Source: Thermoflexus sp.
GTDB taxonomy: Bacteria > Chloroflexota > Anaerolineae > Thermoflexales > Thermoflexaceae
Length of the DNA stretch: 8,785 nt
Direction: 5' to 3'
Assembly (NCBI GenBank): GCA_017743605.1
Contig: JAGHYO010000083.1
Location: forward strand, 1 to 8,785
Part shown: piece after piece, positions 1 through 6,557 of the stretch
How the letters are laid out: the number at the start of each line of letters is the position of its first letter
Position numbering within the stretch: the first letter of the stretch is position 1
Program-made: the position numbers and the translations under genes
Notes under the pieces: generated by a model
Databases searched by the model: none
Told to the model about the DNA's origin: nothing
The model's input: only the letters and a program-made list of their open reading frames with translations

Positions 1-176
1 GAAGCAGAGGGGGGGAGGCCAGTCTCCTGGCGCTCCCCCCGCAGCATCCGATAGCTAAGCTCCACACATCCCTCACAGATGTAAACCCCGTCCGGGCCCG
101 CAAGAAGCCGACCCGTCTGCTCAGGATCCCGCCGGCAGAAGGAGCAGCGGGGCGCTTCCTTGTGGGGGCGTTGCAT
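1..176 (-). CDS. clpX: ClpX, ATP-dependent Clp protease ATP-binding subunit (N-terminal fragment, cut by window edge)
   Basis: Only the first 58 codons are in the window; the AAA+ part lies beyond position 1. The visible part reads as the ClpX N-terminal zinc-binding domain: two Cys pairs (C11-S-F-C14 and C34-E-G-C37) around the motif LLAGPDGVYIC, continuing into a V-E-L helix. The zinc domain of ClpX recognises substrates and adaptors; full-length ClpX is an AAA+ unfoldase that feeds proteins to ClpP in the cytoplasm. The spacing between the Cys pairs is 19 residues against 18 in E. coli ClpX, from one extra residue in the P-D-G turn. The ATG at 174-176 is chosen because an AAGGAG Shine-Dalgarno lies 9 nt upstream (186-191), inside the last codons of clpP. 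The gap to the clpP stop is 6 nt, so the genes are probably co-transcribed and translationally coupled. The order tig-clpP-clpX supports the call. Confidence 0.93.
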   Translation of the reverse strand, partial: MQRPHKEAPRCSFCRRDPEQTGRLLAGPDGVYICEGCVELSYRMLRGERQETGLPPSA

Positions 177-182
177 CCCCGG

Positions 183-848
183 TCACTCCTTATGTCCGTC
201 AGGAGTGGCAGCCGCTTGGGCGGAAGGCGAGGACGGCTCCTTGTGCGGTGGCGGCTTCAGCACCTCGTCGATGATCCCGTATTTGACCGCCTCCTCCGCC
301 GACATGTAGTAATCCCGATCGAAATCGTCGGCGATGCGCTCCACTGGCTGGCCGGTGTGACGGGCCAGTAACTCGAAGATCAGGTTCTGCATCCGCATCA
401 GCTCTTTATACTGGATCTCCACGTCGGGAGCGTAGCCGTGAGCCCCGCCACCGGCCGGGTGCATGTGGATCGTGGCATGGGGGAGCGCGAAGCGACGGCC
501 CTTGGTGCCGGTCGCGAGCAACACTGTGGCCATGCTGGCCGTCCACCCCACCGCGATGGTGGAGATGGGGGCGCGAACCTGCTGCATGGTGTCATAAATG
601 GCCAGGCCCGGATAGATCAGCCCGCCCGGCGAGTTGATGTAAAGCCGGATTTCCTCCTCCGGATCCTCCCGATCTAAATAGAGCAGCTGGGCTACCACCA
701 GGTTCGCCACCTGATCGGTGATGGGGGTCCCCAGGAAGATGATCCGCTCTTTCAGCAGCAGCGAATAGATGTCGTAAACCCGCTCGCCGCGCCCTGTGTT
801 CTCGATCACCATCGGAATCAGCAGCTCCGGCAACCCTTCCCGAGCCAT
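183..848 (-). CDS. clpP: ClpP, ATP-dependent Clp protease proteolytic subunit
   Basis: A 221-residue serine peptidase of family S14. ClpP forms a double heptameric barrel that degrades proteins unfolded by ClpX or ClpC in the cytoplasm. The catalytic triad aligns as Ser105 (in GWTASMA), His130 (in ATIHMHPAGGG) and Asp179 (in DFDRDYYMSAEEA), so it should be active. The N-terminus (IPMVIENTGRGERVYDIYSLLL) is typical and is preceded by a roughly 10-residue probable propeptide. Two conserved stretches deviate from the common form: INSPGG is followed by LIYPG where SVTAG is usual, and the Ser region reads GWTASMA where GQAASMG is usual. The last 22 residues are a Pro/Ala/Ser-rich tail beyond the fold. 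The start at 846-848 has AAGGAGG 6 nt upstream (855-861). The gene lies 21 nt after tig and 6 nt before clpX, within one operon. Confidence 0.97.
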   Translation of the reverse strand: MAREGLPELLIPMVIENTGRGERVYDIYSLLLKERIIFLGTPITDQVANLVVAQLLYLDREDPEEEIRLYINSPGGLIYPGLAIYDTMQQVRAPISTIAVGWTASMATVLLATGTKGRRFALPHATIHMHPAGGGAHGYAPDVEIQYKELMRMQNLIFELLARHTGQPVERIADDFDRDYYMSAEEAVKYGIIDEVLKPPPHKEPSSPSAQAAATPDGHKE

Positions 849-869
849 CGCCTGCCTCCTTACAAAAGA

Positions 870-2216
870 TCACGTGGAGTCTGAAGGTCCCATGGAGGAG
901 GGAACCGCCTCCCCCGCCTCCGGTTCAGGAGCCGAATTGGCCTCCGCCATCGCGAGGGGCGCCGCCTCCCCATGCGCGATGACTACCAGGCGTTCCAGCG
1001 CCCGGTTCAACAGAAGCCGCGACCGAAGTCTGGCCATCACCGTCGGCTTCAGGCGTTGCCAGGCCTCCTCCGAGGCCTGGACCTGCCGGAGAACGGTCCT
1101 GGCCTCCTCCTCCAGCTCCTCCTCGGGGACAGAGAGCCCCTCCTCCTGCGCCAGCTGATACAGGACCAAGCCTTGGCGGATCCGCCGCTCCGCCTGAGGC
1201 CGCAGCTCCTCCCGCAACGCCTCCGGCGTCTGATTGCGCTCCTTCAGATAAGACTCTAAATCCTGGCCGCGTCGACGCAACGTGTTCTTCAGATCCTCGA
1301 TGAGATTATCGATCTCCTCTTCCAGCATCTGCGGCGGGAACTCCACCTCCGCCTGTTCAACCAGAGCCTTCAAGGCCCGCTGCGCGTATTCGGCGTCATA
1401 TTGACGGCGGAGATGAGCCGCCAGATCCTCCCGGATCTTCGACTTCAGATCCTCCAAGGTCTCGAAATCCCCCACCGTCTGGGCTAGGGCGTCATCCAGG
1501 TCCGGAAGGAAATAGCGCGCGAGGCCGGTGAGCGTCGCCTCGACCTGCAACGTCCGCGATGGATCCCCGGGCCGGGGCAGATCGAAGGTCCGCGCCTCGT
1601 TGAGGGTCATCCCAACGATTCGCTCCTCCAGCCCAGGCAGCGGCGCAGCCTCCTGGCCTAACACAAAGGAGAATTCATCTTCCAGAAAGGTTTCCCCCTC
1701 CGCATCCCTCGACCGCAGGGCAACTGTGACCATCATCCCGGGCTCTGCGGTCCCCTCCGAAACAGGCTCGATGATGGCGTTGTCCCGCCGCAGCCGCTCT
1801 AGGACCTCCTGCACCGCCTCCTCCGTGGGTTGCGGCGGCTCATAGGGCACCCGCAGGGACCGGTAGTCGCCGAGCCGGACCTCGGGCTTCAAGGGCACGA
1901 TCACCCGGAAGGTGAGGGGCTCCGGCTGGATCCGTTCCAGACGGCCCGGGCCGTAGGGATCCAGTCCCAGTTGATCCAGGGCCTCCCGGTAGACCTCTTG
2001 GCTGAGGAGCTCCACGGCCTCCTCGAAGATTGCCTCCCGGCCGAAGGTTCGGAGCACCACCTCATACGGCGCCCGGCCGCGGCGGAAGCCCGGGATCTCG
2101 TAGCGCTCCGCGAAGCGCTGGGCGATCCGGCGCATCGCCTGCTCCACCCGTTCCGGCTTGACCTCGATGGTCAGGGCCACCTGGCGTGACGGGAGGCTCT
2201 CGCTCGTGATCCGCAC
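870..2216 (-). CDS. tig: Trigger factor, ribosome-associated chaperone and peptidyl-prolyl isomerase
   Basis: A 448-residue protein with the three-domain layout of trigger factor, which binds the ribosome exit tunnel and folds nascent chains. Residues 1-115 form the ribosome-binding domain with the signature loop GFRRGRAP (43-50). Residues about 155-235 match the FKBP-like PPIase domain (MVTVALRSRD, EFSFVLG, PLPGLEERIVGM). Residues about 250-415 form the helical chaperone domain, rich in Glu, Arg and Leu. The C-terminal 30 residues are an Ala/Glu/Pro/Ser-rich acidic tail that looks disordered. Length is close to the usual 430-450. The start is GTG (2214-2216), with GGAGG 9 nt upstream near 2226-2230. 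No ATG start with a better ribosome site is visible. It is the first gene of the tig-clpP-clpX operon and follows a well-formed promoter about 120 nt upstream. Confidence 0.96.
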   Translation of the reverse strand: MRITSESLPSRQVALTIEVKPERVEQAMRRIAQRFAERYEIPGFRRGRAPYEVVLRTFGREAIFEEAVELLSQEVYREALDQLGLDPYGPGRLERIQPEPLTFRVIVPLKPEVRLGDYRSLRVPYEPPQPTEEAVQEVLERLRRDNAIIEPVSEGTAEPGMMVTVALRSRDAEGETFLEDEFSFVLGQEAAPLPGLEERIVGMTLNEARTFDLPRPGDPSRTLQVEATLTGLARYFLPDLDDALAQTVGDFETLEDLKSKIREDLAAHLRRQYDAEYAQRALKALVEQAEVEFPPQMLEEEIDNLIEDLKNTLRRRGQDLESYLKERNQTPEALREELRPQAERRIRQGLVLYQLAQEEGLSVPEEELEEEARTVLRQVQASEEAWQRLKPTVMARLRSRLLLNRALERLVVIAHGEAAPLAMAEANSAPEPEAGEAVPSSMGPSDST

Positions 2217-2342
2217 TCGTAGGCTCCTCCCTTTTCGGAGTCCCGACGGATCCCCACCGGGAGCGCCTTCCGATCCCCTCCACGCGCGGCACCCGGCCTG
2301 CGTCCCAGGGGATAAGGGGGAGGATCCGGCCGGTCACGTGGA

Positions 2343-2371
2343 ATTATATCGAGCCCATGATAGGGCTGCAA
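2343..2371 (-). promoter_or_regulatory. Sigma-A type promoter of the tig-clpP-clpX operon
   Basis: On the minus strand the hexamers TTGCAG (2366-2371) and TATAAT (2343-2348) are separated by exactly 17 nt. The -10 is a perfect consensus and the -35 matches 4 of 6. Transcription would begin near 2336 and leave a GC-rich leader of about 120 nt before the tig GTG. The spacer holds a small inverted repeat, AGCCC-N6-GGGCT (2352-2367), that could be an operator. No CIRCE-like element (TTAGCACTC-N9-GAGTGCTAA) is present, so HrcA control is not indicated. Confidence 0.75.
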
Positions 2372-2382
2372 CAAACGGCGCG

Positions 2383-2390
2383 TATAAAAT
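2383..2390 (+). promoter_or_regulatory. Possible -10 element of the FHA regulator-yraN unit
   Basis: An AT-rich stretch (TATAAAAT) stands out in GC-rich DNA and would place a transcript start about 48 nt before the chosen ATG at 2445. It contains both TATAAA and TAAAAT. No convincing -35 is seen 16-18 nt upstream, so this promoter is weak or activator-dependent. It lies back to back with the tig promoter, its -10 only 11 nt from that promoter's -35. Confidence 0.4.
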
Positions 2391-2444
2391 TCTCATGGAG
2401 GGTTCATCGGATGGACGCTCTCAGAGATGGAGGAGGGAGCGATC

Positions 2445-3134
2445 ATGCCAGAGGCCGAGGCGCCGGTGATGGTGATCACCGAGGGACGGCTGGCCGGGCG
2501 TCGCTGGCCGATCGACCAGGAGCTCCTCATCATCGGCCGCGGCGAGCGCTGTGATCTGGTCCTTCCCGAGCGTCAGATCTCCCGTCAGCACGCCCGGCTC
2601 CGGCGGGAGGCCGACGGTTATTACATCGAGGACCTCGGCAGCAAAAACGGTACGTTTATCAACGGCCAGGCGCTCCCCCCGTTCGTCCCCCACCGGCTGA
2701 AGGATGGGGATGAGATCGCGCTGGCCCTGTGCGTGCGCATGCGTTTCATCAGCGCCGAGGCCACGCTCCCCCTAGAGCCCCCTCCCATCGCCTGGCTTTC
2801 CCAAGGCCTGGTCATCGATCGGGCCGCCCGCCGGGTATGGGTGAAAGGCCGGGAGGTGGACCCCCCTCTCTCCCCAGCTCAGTTCCGCGCCCTGGAGCGC
2901 CTGGCCCTGGTGCACGGCGCGGTGGTCTCCCGGGAGGAGCTGGTGGCCTATGTTTGGCCGGAGGAGGACCCGCGGGGGGTGACGGAACAGGCCTTGGACG
3001 CCCTGATCCGTCGGCTGCGGGAGCGGCTGGCCCACGTCGACCCGGGGCAGGATTATATCCTGACGGTGCGCGGGCACGGCTTCCGCTTGGCCGACGTGCC
3101 CCTGCAACTCAAGGGCCAGCCGGAAGGACGATGA
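2445..3134 (+). CDS. FHA domain-winged helix (OmpR/PhoB-type) transcriptional regulator
   Basis: A 229-residue two-domain protein. Residues about 8-102 form a forkhead-associated domain, a phosphothreonine-peptide binder. Its hallmarks are all present: GR (31-32), S46-R47-x-H49, and SKNGT-FIN (66-73). Residues about 121-217 match the OmpR/PhoB C-terminal DNA-binding winged helix: an LSPAQFRALERL helix, VVSREELVAYVW, the recognition region TEQALDALIRRLRERL, and the wing YILTVRGHGFRL. There is no receiver domain, transmembrane segment or BTAD. By inference, DNA binding is governed by a Ser/Thr kinase-phosphorylated partner, in the manner of mycobacterial EmbR but with domain order reversed. An in-frame ATG at 2427 was not used: the GGAGGAGGGA following it is a Shine-Dalgarno 7 nt from the ATG at 2445. 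The stop overlaps the yraN start by 4 nt (ATGA). It is divergent from tig, so it could regulate that operon. Confidence 0.88.
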   Translation: MPEAEAPVMVITEGRLAGRRWPIDQELLIIGRGERCDLVLPERQISRQHARLRREADGYYIEDLGSKNGTFINGQALPPFVPHRLKDGDEIALALCVRMRFISAEATLPLEPPPIAWLSQGLVIDRAARRVWVKGREVDPPLSPAQFRALERLALVHGAVVSREELVAYVWPEEDPRGVTEQALDALIRRLRERLAHVDPGQDYILTVRGHGFRLADVPLQLKGQPEGR

Positions 3135-3505
3135 GCACCCGCCGGATCTCTCGACGCACCCTTGGGACGGCTGCAGAGACGTTCGTGGCCGCCCATCTGG
3201 AGGCTCAAGGATACCACATCCGGGCCCGGAACTGGCGCTGTCCATTCGGGGAGATCGACCTGATCGCCGAGGGAGACGGCTGGCTGCTCTTCATCGAGGT
3301 CCGCGCGCGGCGCAACGACCGCTTCGGGCGGCCCGAGGAGAGCCTGAGCCCGCGCAAGCGCCAGCGCCTGCAGCAGGCCGCCCTGGCCTATCTGGGCCAA
3401 CTGGAAGGCCCGGAGCCCAGCTGGCGGGTGGACCTGGCCGCTGTGTCCCTGGACTCTCGGGGTCGACCGGTGGAGGTCTCCTTCGTCGAGAATGTCCTGG
3501 AGTAG
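3131..3505 (+). CDS. YraN family (UPF0102) endonuclease-fold protein
   Basis: A 124-residue protein matching the YraN/UPF0102 family in full length. Visible family features are the N-terminal G-x-x-A-E helix (GTAAETFVAAHLEAQGY, 12-28), N34-W-R, the G40-E41-I-D43-L-I-A core motif, and E56-V-R58 as the second half of a PD-(D/E)XK-like site. In this family the Lys of ExK is often Arg, as here. The fold resembles archaeal Holliday-junction resolvases and restriction enzymes; the cellular role is poorly defined, with DNA processing the usual suggestion. Its ATG overlaps the stop of the FHA regulator (ATGA), so translation is probably coupled. No separate promoter is visible. yraN more often sits near rnhB or rpl genes, so pairing with an FHA regulator is less usual. 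Confidence 0.9.
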   Translation: MSTRRISRRTLGTAAETFVAAHLEAQGYHIRARNWRCPFGEIDLIAEGDGWLLFIEVRARRNDRFGRPEESLSPRKRQRLQQAALAYLGQLEGPEPSWRVDLAAVSLDSRGRPVEVSFVENVLE

Positions 3506-3561
3506 AGACGGCCGGCGGGGCTGTCCAGCTGGCTCTTGTCTTCCGATGTTCGAGAAAGAGT

Positions 3562-3585
3562 GGGGCAACGGCTCGCAGTTGCCCT
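3562..3585. terminator. Hairpin between convergent yraN and thpR, possible bidirectional terminator
   Basis: A 7-bp perfect inverted repeat, GGGCAAC (3563-3569) and GTTGCCC (3578-3584), with an 8-nt loop, extended by a G-U pair. It directly abuts the thpR stop codon and lies 57 nt past the yraN stop. The downstream tract is only mildly T-rich on either strand (TATATCTT on plus, CTCTTTCT on minus), so termination may be weak. Confidence 0.5.
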
Positions 3586-4174
3586 ATATCTTCCCGCGCA
3601 GAGGAAGTCGGATGATCGGGGTGTAGATGGCCCCATGGGGGTGGAGATCGCTTCGCATCAAAGTGATCTCTTCCACCCGCACTTCCCCTAATCGCCCCAC
3701 AGGAGTGCGCTCAATCATCTCAGCGATCTGCCGATGATGGGCAGGCATGGCGTCCCGGCTCACCCGAGCCAGCGTGAGATGGGGCTGATATGGCCGATCC
3801 TCCATGGGATAACCCAGCTGCTGCATGCTGGTCTCCACCAGGCGCTGAAAGCTTGCCAGCGCCCGGGCGGGATCTGATACCCCTACCCAGATCACTCGGG
3901 GATGACGGGGATCCGGGAAGCATCCAAGCCCTTCCACGACGAACATGAAGGGCCCGCGCTCCAGGGTCAGCCCCCGCAGCGCAGCGATGACCTCATCGAT
4001 CTGAGGGGCAGGTACCATCCCCAGGAATTTTAGGGTGAGATGGATGCTCTCCGGACGGACCCAGCGGATCGGAAAGTCTTGGAGCCCCTGGCGCAGGCGA
4101 CGCTGCACCTCCGCCAGCTGCTGCTGAAGCGCGTCCGGCAGCTCTACGGCGATAAAGGAACGCACCGCCACCAT
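3584..4174 (-). CDS. thpR: RNA 2',3'-cyclic phosphodiesterase (ThpR/LigT, 2H phosphoesterase)
   Basis: A 196-residue member of the 2H phosphoesterase superfamily. Both catalytic HxT motifs are present: H45-L-T47 in SIHLTLKFLG and H132-L-T134 in PHLTLARV. The N-terminal RSFIAVELPD strand and the C-terminal MRSDLHPHGAIYTPI segment are also typical. The family hydrolyses 2',3'-cyclic phosphates on RNA and in vitro can ligate tRNA halves through 2'-5' bonds; its physiological role is uncertain. The frame is open upstream to 4279, but the start is placed at the second of two adjacent ATGs (4172-4174), 6 nt after GGAGGG (4181-4186). This fits the usual 180-190 residue length. The upstream extension is poorly suited to the family and its first codons fall inside a DNA palindrome. 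The gene converges on yraN. Confidence 0.93.
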   Translation of the reverse strand: MVAVRSFIAVELPDALQQQLAEVQRRLRQGLQDFPIRWVRPESIHLTLKFLGMVPAPQIDEVIAALRGLTLERGPFMFVVEGLGCFPDPRHPRVIWVGVSDPARALASFQRLVETSMQQLGYPMEDRPYQPHLTLARVSRDAMPAHHRQIAEMIERTPVGRLGEVRVEEITLMRSDLHPHGAIYTPIIRLPLRGKI

Positions 4175-4244
4175 CATAAGCCCTCCGGAAACCCGAGCGG
4201 GATGGGAGTCCCCTTCCCCGGGCGCTGACACCCAGCCGGAAAAC

Positions 4245-4282
4245 GCGATGGTGGTGCGGCGCTCTCTGCGCACCACCATCGC
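4245..4282 (-). terminator. Perfect 14-bp inverted repeat: probable terminator of pgk-orf270 or 5' hairpin of thpR
   Basis: The arms (4245-4258 and 4269-4282, GCGATGGTGGTGCG and its exact reverse complement) enclose a 10-nt loop. On the minus strand the stem is followed by GTTTTCC, like the other GC hairpin with a short T-run in this window. That fits an intrinsic terminator after the gene ending at 4359. However, the only promoter-like -10 for thpR (4294-4299) lies upstream of it, so the hairpin could also begin the thpR mRNA and act as an attenuator or stabiliser. Confidence 0.6.
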
Positions 4283-4293
4283 CTTGTACTCAA

Positions 4294-4299
4294 ATTATA
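4294..4299 (-). promoter_or_regulatory. Perfect -10 hexamer (TATAAT) upstream of thpR
   Basis: TATAAT on the minus strand in an AT-rich pocket between the gene ending at 4359 and thpR. No good -35 is seen at 16-18 nt and no extended TG is present. If used, transcription would start near 4287, placing the 14-bp hairpin within a few nucleotides of the 5' end and giving a leader of about 110 nt. No other promoter-like sequence is visible between the hairpin and thpR. Confidence 0.4.
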
Positions 4300-4358
4300 G
4301 AAGAAGATCGGGGAGCGCAGATGTCCTCGGCGTACCTCTGGCTCTCAAACAAGCCTTA

Positions 4359-5171
4359 TCACCCCAGCTCGATCTCCACCCGACGCAACGCCAGAGATTG
4401 GGCAGCGGGAACCGGAAGAAGCCCCGCGGAAAGACCGGTGGCAGGATCCAGGGTCAGGAACTGGTTGTCGATCCAGGCCACGAACCCCAGGGGACCTGCG
4501 GGGGCGATAAGCGCGCGATGGACCTCTTCCTCATCCACTTCGAAAACCACCTGATGGCGTTCCCAGCGCAGGACATAGCGATGCCATGCCGTGAGATCGA
4601 TCCCGAGGGGATGCTGGGAGACCGCCATCCAACGCGCGCCCAGGGAGAGGGCGATGTGGGCGAGGGGTGGAGCTTTCAGAAGCCGTGACAGGCCCCGCTG
4701 GAACCACCCGGGCACCCGAAGGCGCGGGCTGGCTGGGCTGCGCCACACCATCGCCAGCCAGCCCCGCCCTGGGCCCTCCGGGGACAGCACGATCCGGGAG
4801 GGGAGCGAGGCGAAGAAGAACCAGACCGCGGACGGAGGACCGATGAGAGCGCCCGGCATCGCCGCCCCGTTCCAGAACCCGAACCCGGCGGTCCCCACCA
4901 TAGAGTTCGCCGGATGGGAGAAGCGTGCCTCAACGGTCAGACAGACCGGCGGGCGCCAGACGAAGCGGGTGCCCCCATAATCATCGATCTGAGCATCCGC
5001 GTAGCGGTCCCCAGCGTTGGGGAGCAGAGTCAACCACAGGGCCTCCGCGTCTGCAGTGATCTGGGCGGCTCCCATCGTCATCCGCACCCACGGCCGATCC
5101 ACCGGCTTCAGAGACACTCCATGGCCCATCCTCAAAAGTTTCTTCATCCGCTCAGTGGATCGCTTGGACAT
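4359..5171 (-). CDS. Protein of unknown function, concanavalin A-like (GH16/LamG-like) fold suspected
   Basis: I do not recognise this 270-residue protein as a named family. It has no obvious signal peptide or membrane segment. Several segments resemble concanavalin A-like lectin/glucanase beta-sandwiches: GTAGFGFWNGAA (93-104), the W197-H-x-Y-x-L-x-W203 strand followed by VVFEVDEEEV (208-217), and PLGFVAWIDNQF (227-238). In GH16 and LamG relatives the last two regions correspond to 'W-H-x-Y-x-x-x-W ... x-F-x-V-D-G' and a closing strand. The GH16 catalytic ExDxxE motif is not seen, so it may bind rather than cleave. The middle (148-168, RSPASPRLRVPGWF and following) is basic and proline-rich. 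Its ATG follows the pgk stop with no gap (TAGATG) and has no Shine-Dalgarno, implying translational coupling to pgk. In-frame ATGs at 5147 and 5129 are alternative starts. That the gene is real is supported by its length and operon fit. Confidence 0.75.
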   Translation of the reverse strand: MSKRSTERMKKLLRMGHGVSLKPVDRPWVRMTMGAAQITADAEALWLTLLPNAGDRYADAQIDDYGGTRFVWRPPVCLTVEARFSHPANSMVGTAGFGFWNGAAMPGALIGPPSAVWFFFASLPSRIVLSPEGPGRGWLAMVWRSPASPRLRVPGWFQRGLSRLLKAPPLAHIALSLGARWMAVSQHPLGIDLTAWHRYVLRWERHQVVFEVDEEEVHRALIAPAGPLGFVAWIDNQFLTLDPATGLSAGLLPVPAAQSLALRRVEIELG

Positions 5172-6353
5172 CTATGAAGACGCGGGGCGATCGGCAAGGG
5201 CAGCAATCCCGGGGAGGGTGCGGCCCTCTAAGAATTCTAAGCTGGCCCCTCCGCCAGTAGAGATGTGGGTGATGCGGTCCGCAACGCCGGCGGCGCGCAC
5301 GGCGGCCACCGAATCCCCGCCCCCCACAATGCTGATCGCCCCGCTTTCTGCCACTGCCTGAGCGATGGCAAAGGTGCCCTCCGCGAAGCGCGAGAACTCG
5401 AAGACCCCCATGGGCCCGTTCCACACGATAAAGGCCGCTCGTCGGATCTCCTCCGTGTAGCGGGCTACAGTCTGCGGCCCGATGTCCAGGATCCGCCATC
5501 CGTCCGGCACCTGGTCCACCGGCACCACCTGGGCCTGGGCATCCGGGGCGAAGGCGTCGGCGATGCACACATCCACCGGCAGCATCAGGCGCTCCCCGCC
5601 TTCCCGCAGGAGGCGCTGGGCGATCTCCAGGGCCTCGTCCTCCACCAGCGAATCGCCTACCCCGTAGCCCGTGGCCTTCAAGAAGGTGTTGGCCATCCCG
5701 CCGCCGATGAGCACCCGATCGGCTCGGGCCAGCAGGCTCTCGACGACCCCGATCTTATCGGAGATCTTGGCCCCGCCGAGGACGGCGATGAAGGGCCGGC
5801 CCGGGTTCGTGAGAGCCTGGCTCAGGTAACGGATCTCCTTTTCCATTAGGAAGCCGGCGACGGTCGGGATGAAACGGGCGATGGCTTCAACTGAGGCGTG
5901 GGCGCGATGGGCTGCGCCGAAGGCATCGTTCACGCACAGGTCCCCCAAGCGGGCCAGCTGGCGGGCAAACTCGGGGTCGTTCTTCTCCTCCTCCGGATGG
6001 AACCGAAGGTTCTCCAGCAGCAGCACCTGGCCAGGCTGCAGGGCCGCGGCGATCGCCTCCACCTCTGGGCCCACGCAGTCAGGGGCCATCTGGACGGGGG
6101 AGCCCAGCAGCTCGCTCAGGCGCTCGGCCACCGGGCGCAGGCTGAAGGCCGGGTCCGGCTTCTTCGGGCGGCCCAGGTGGGACATCACGACAAGGGCCGC
6201 GCCCTGGTCGAGGAGATATTGCAGCGTGGGCAGGGTCTCCCGGATCCGCGTATCATCGGTCACCTTCCCTTCGGCGACGGGCACGTTAAAATCCACGCGG
6301 ACCAAGACCCGGTGCCCGCGGACGTCGACGTCTCGCACCATCATCTTGTTCAT
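5172..6353 (-). CDS. pgk: Phosphoglycerate kinase
   Basis: A 393-residue cytoplasmic enzyme that interconverts 1,3-bisphosphoglycerate + ADP and 3-phosphoglycerate + ATP in glycolysis/gluconeogenesis. Family motifs appear in order: RVDFNVP (19-25), TRIRETLPT (35-43), SHLGRPK (58-64), LLLENLRFHPEE (111-122), NDAFGAAHRAHAS (142-154), the nucleotide-binding GGAKISDKIGV (193-203), GGGMANTFL (217-225), WNGPMGVFE (311-319) and the C-terminal GGGDSVAAV plus STGGGASLEFLEG (366-377). Length is normal and no key residue is missing. The start at 6351-6353 has GGGGAGGA 6 nt upstream. It is read leftward from the divergent region shared with citrate synthase and is coupled at its stop to an unknown gene rather than to gap or tpiA, its usual glycolytic neighbours. 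Confidence 0.98.
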   Translation of the reverse strand: MNKMMVRDVDVRGHRVLVRVDFNVPVAEGKVTDDTRIRETLPTLQYLLDQGAALVVMSHLGRPKKPDPAFSLRPVAERLSELLGSPVQMAPDCVGPEVEAIAAALQPGQVLLLENLRFHPEEEKNDPEFARQLARLGDLCVNDAFGAAHRAHASVEAIARFIPTVAGFLMEKEIRYLSQALTNPGRPFIAVLGGAKISDKIGVVESLLARADRVLIGGGMANTFLKATGYGVGDSLVEDEALEIAQRLLREGGERLMLPVDVCIADAFAPDAQAQVVPVDQVPDGWRILDIGPQTVARYTEEIRRAAFIVWNGPMGVFEFSRFAEGTFAIAQAVAESGAISIVGGGDSVAAVRAAGVADRITHISTGGGASLEFLEGRTLPGIAALADRPASS

Positions 6354-6557
6354 CGTGGATCCTCCCCACCAGACTTAGGGTTCAGGGCCCGGGAAGATCA
6401 TCATCCACCTGTGCACCGCGTTTCCTCATTTTACCCAGACCGCTCAAGGCGCAGGCTGTCTTTCTCCATAGGACCGCCGCCGAGATCCCCCGGAAAACCC
6501 TCATCCCACCTTACCAAAAGAGAGGGACACAGACCAGTGACGAGCGGAGGCCCGATA

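Noticed and set aside
2217..2342. Known riboswitch or CIRCE element in the tig leader
   Set aside because: The leader is GC-rich with several short possible pairings, but no recognisable riboswitch core, T-box or CIRCE repeat could be read.
2427..2444. Upstream ATG at 2427 as start of the FHA regulator
   Set aside because: The GGAGGAGGGA following it forms an ideal ribosome site for the ATG at 2445, and the six extra residues have no family support.
2729..3505. 258-residue open frame on the plus strand that runs into yraN
   Set aside because: Only its last 124 residues match a family (YraN). The rest is Pro/Gly/Arg-rich shadow coding of the FHA regulator in another frame, and the ATG at 3131 is the natural start by overlap.
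4175..4279. N-terminal extension of ThpR to 4279
   Set aside because: It would begin inside the inverted repeat, has no ribosome site and exceeds the family length. ATG at 4174 has GGAGGG at good spacing.
4248..4688. 146-residue plus-strand frame starting in the palindrome
   Set aside because: Mostly antisense to the pgk-linked gene. Its first residues mirror those of the extended thpR frame only because the DNA is palindromic.
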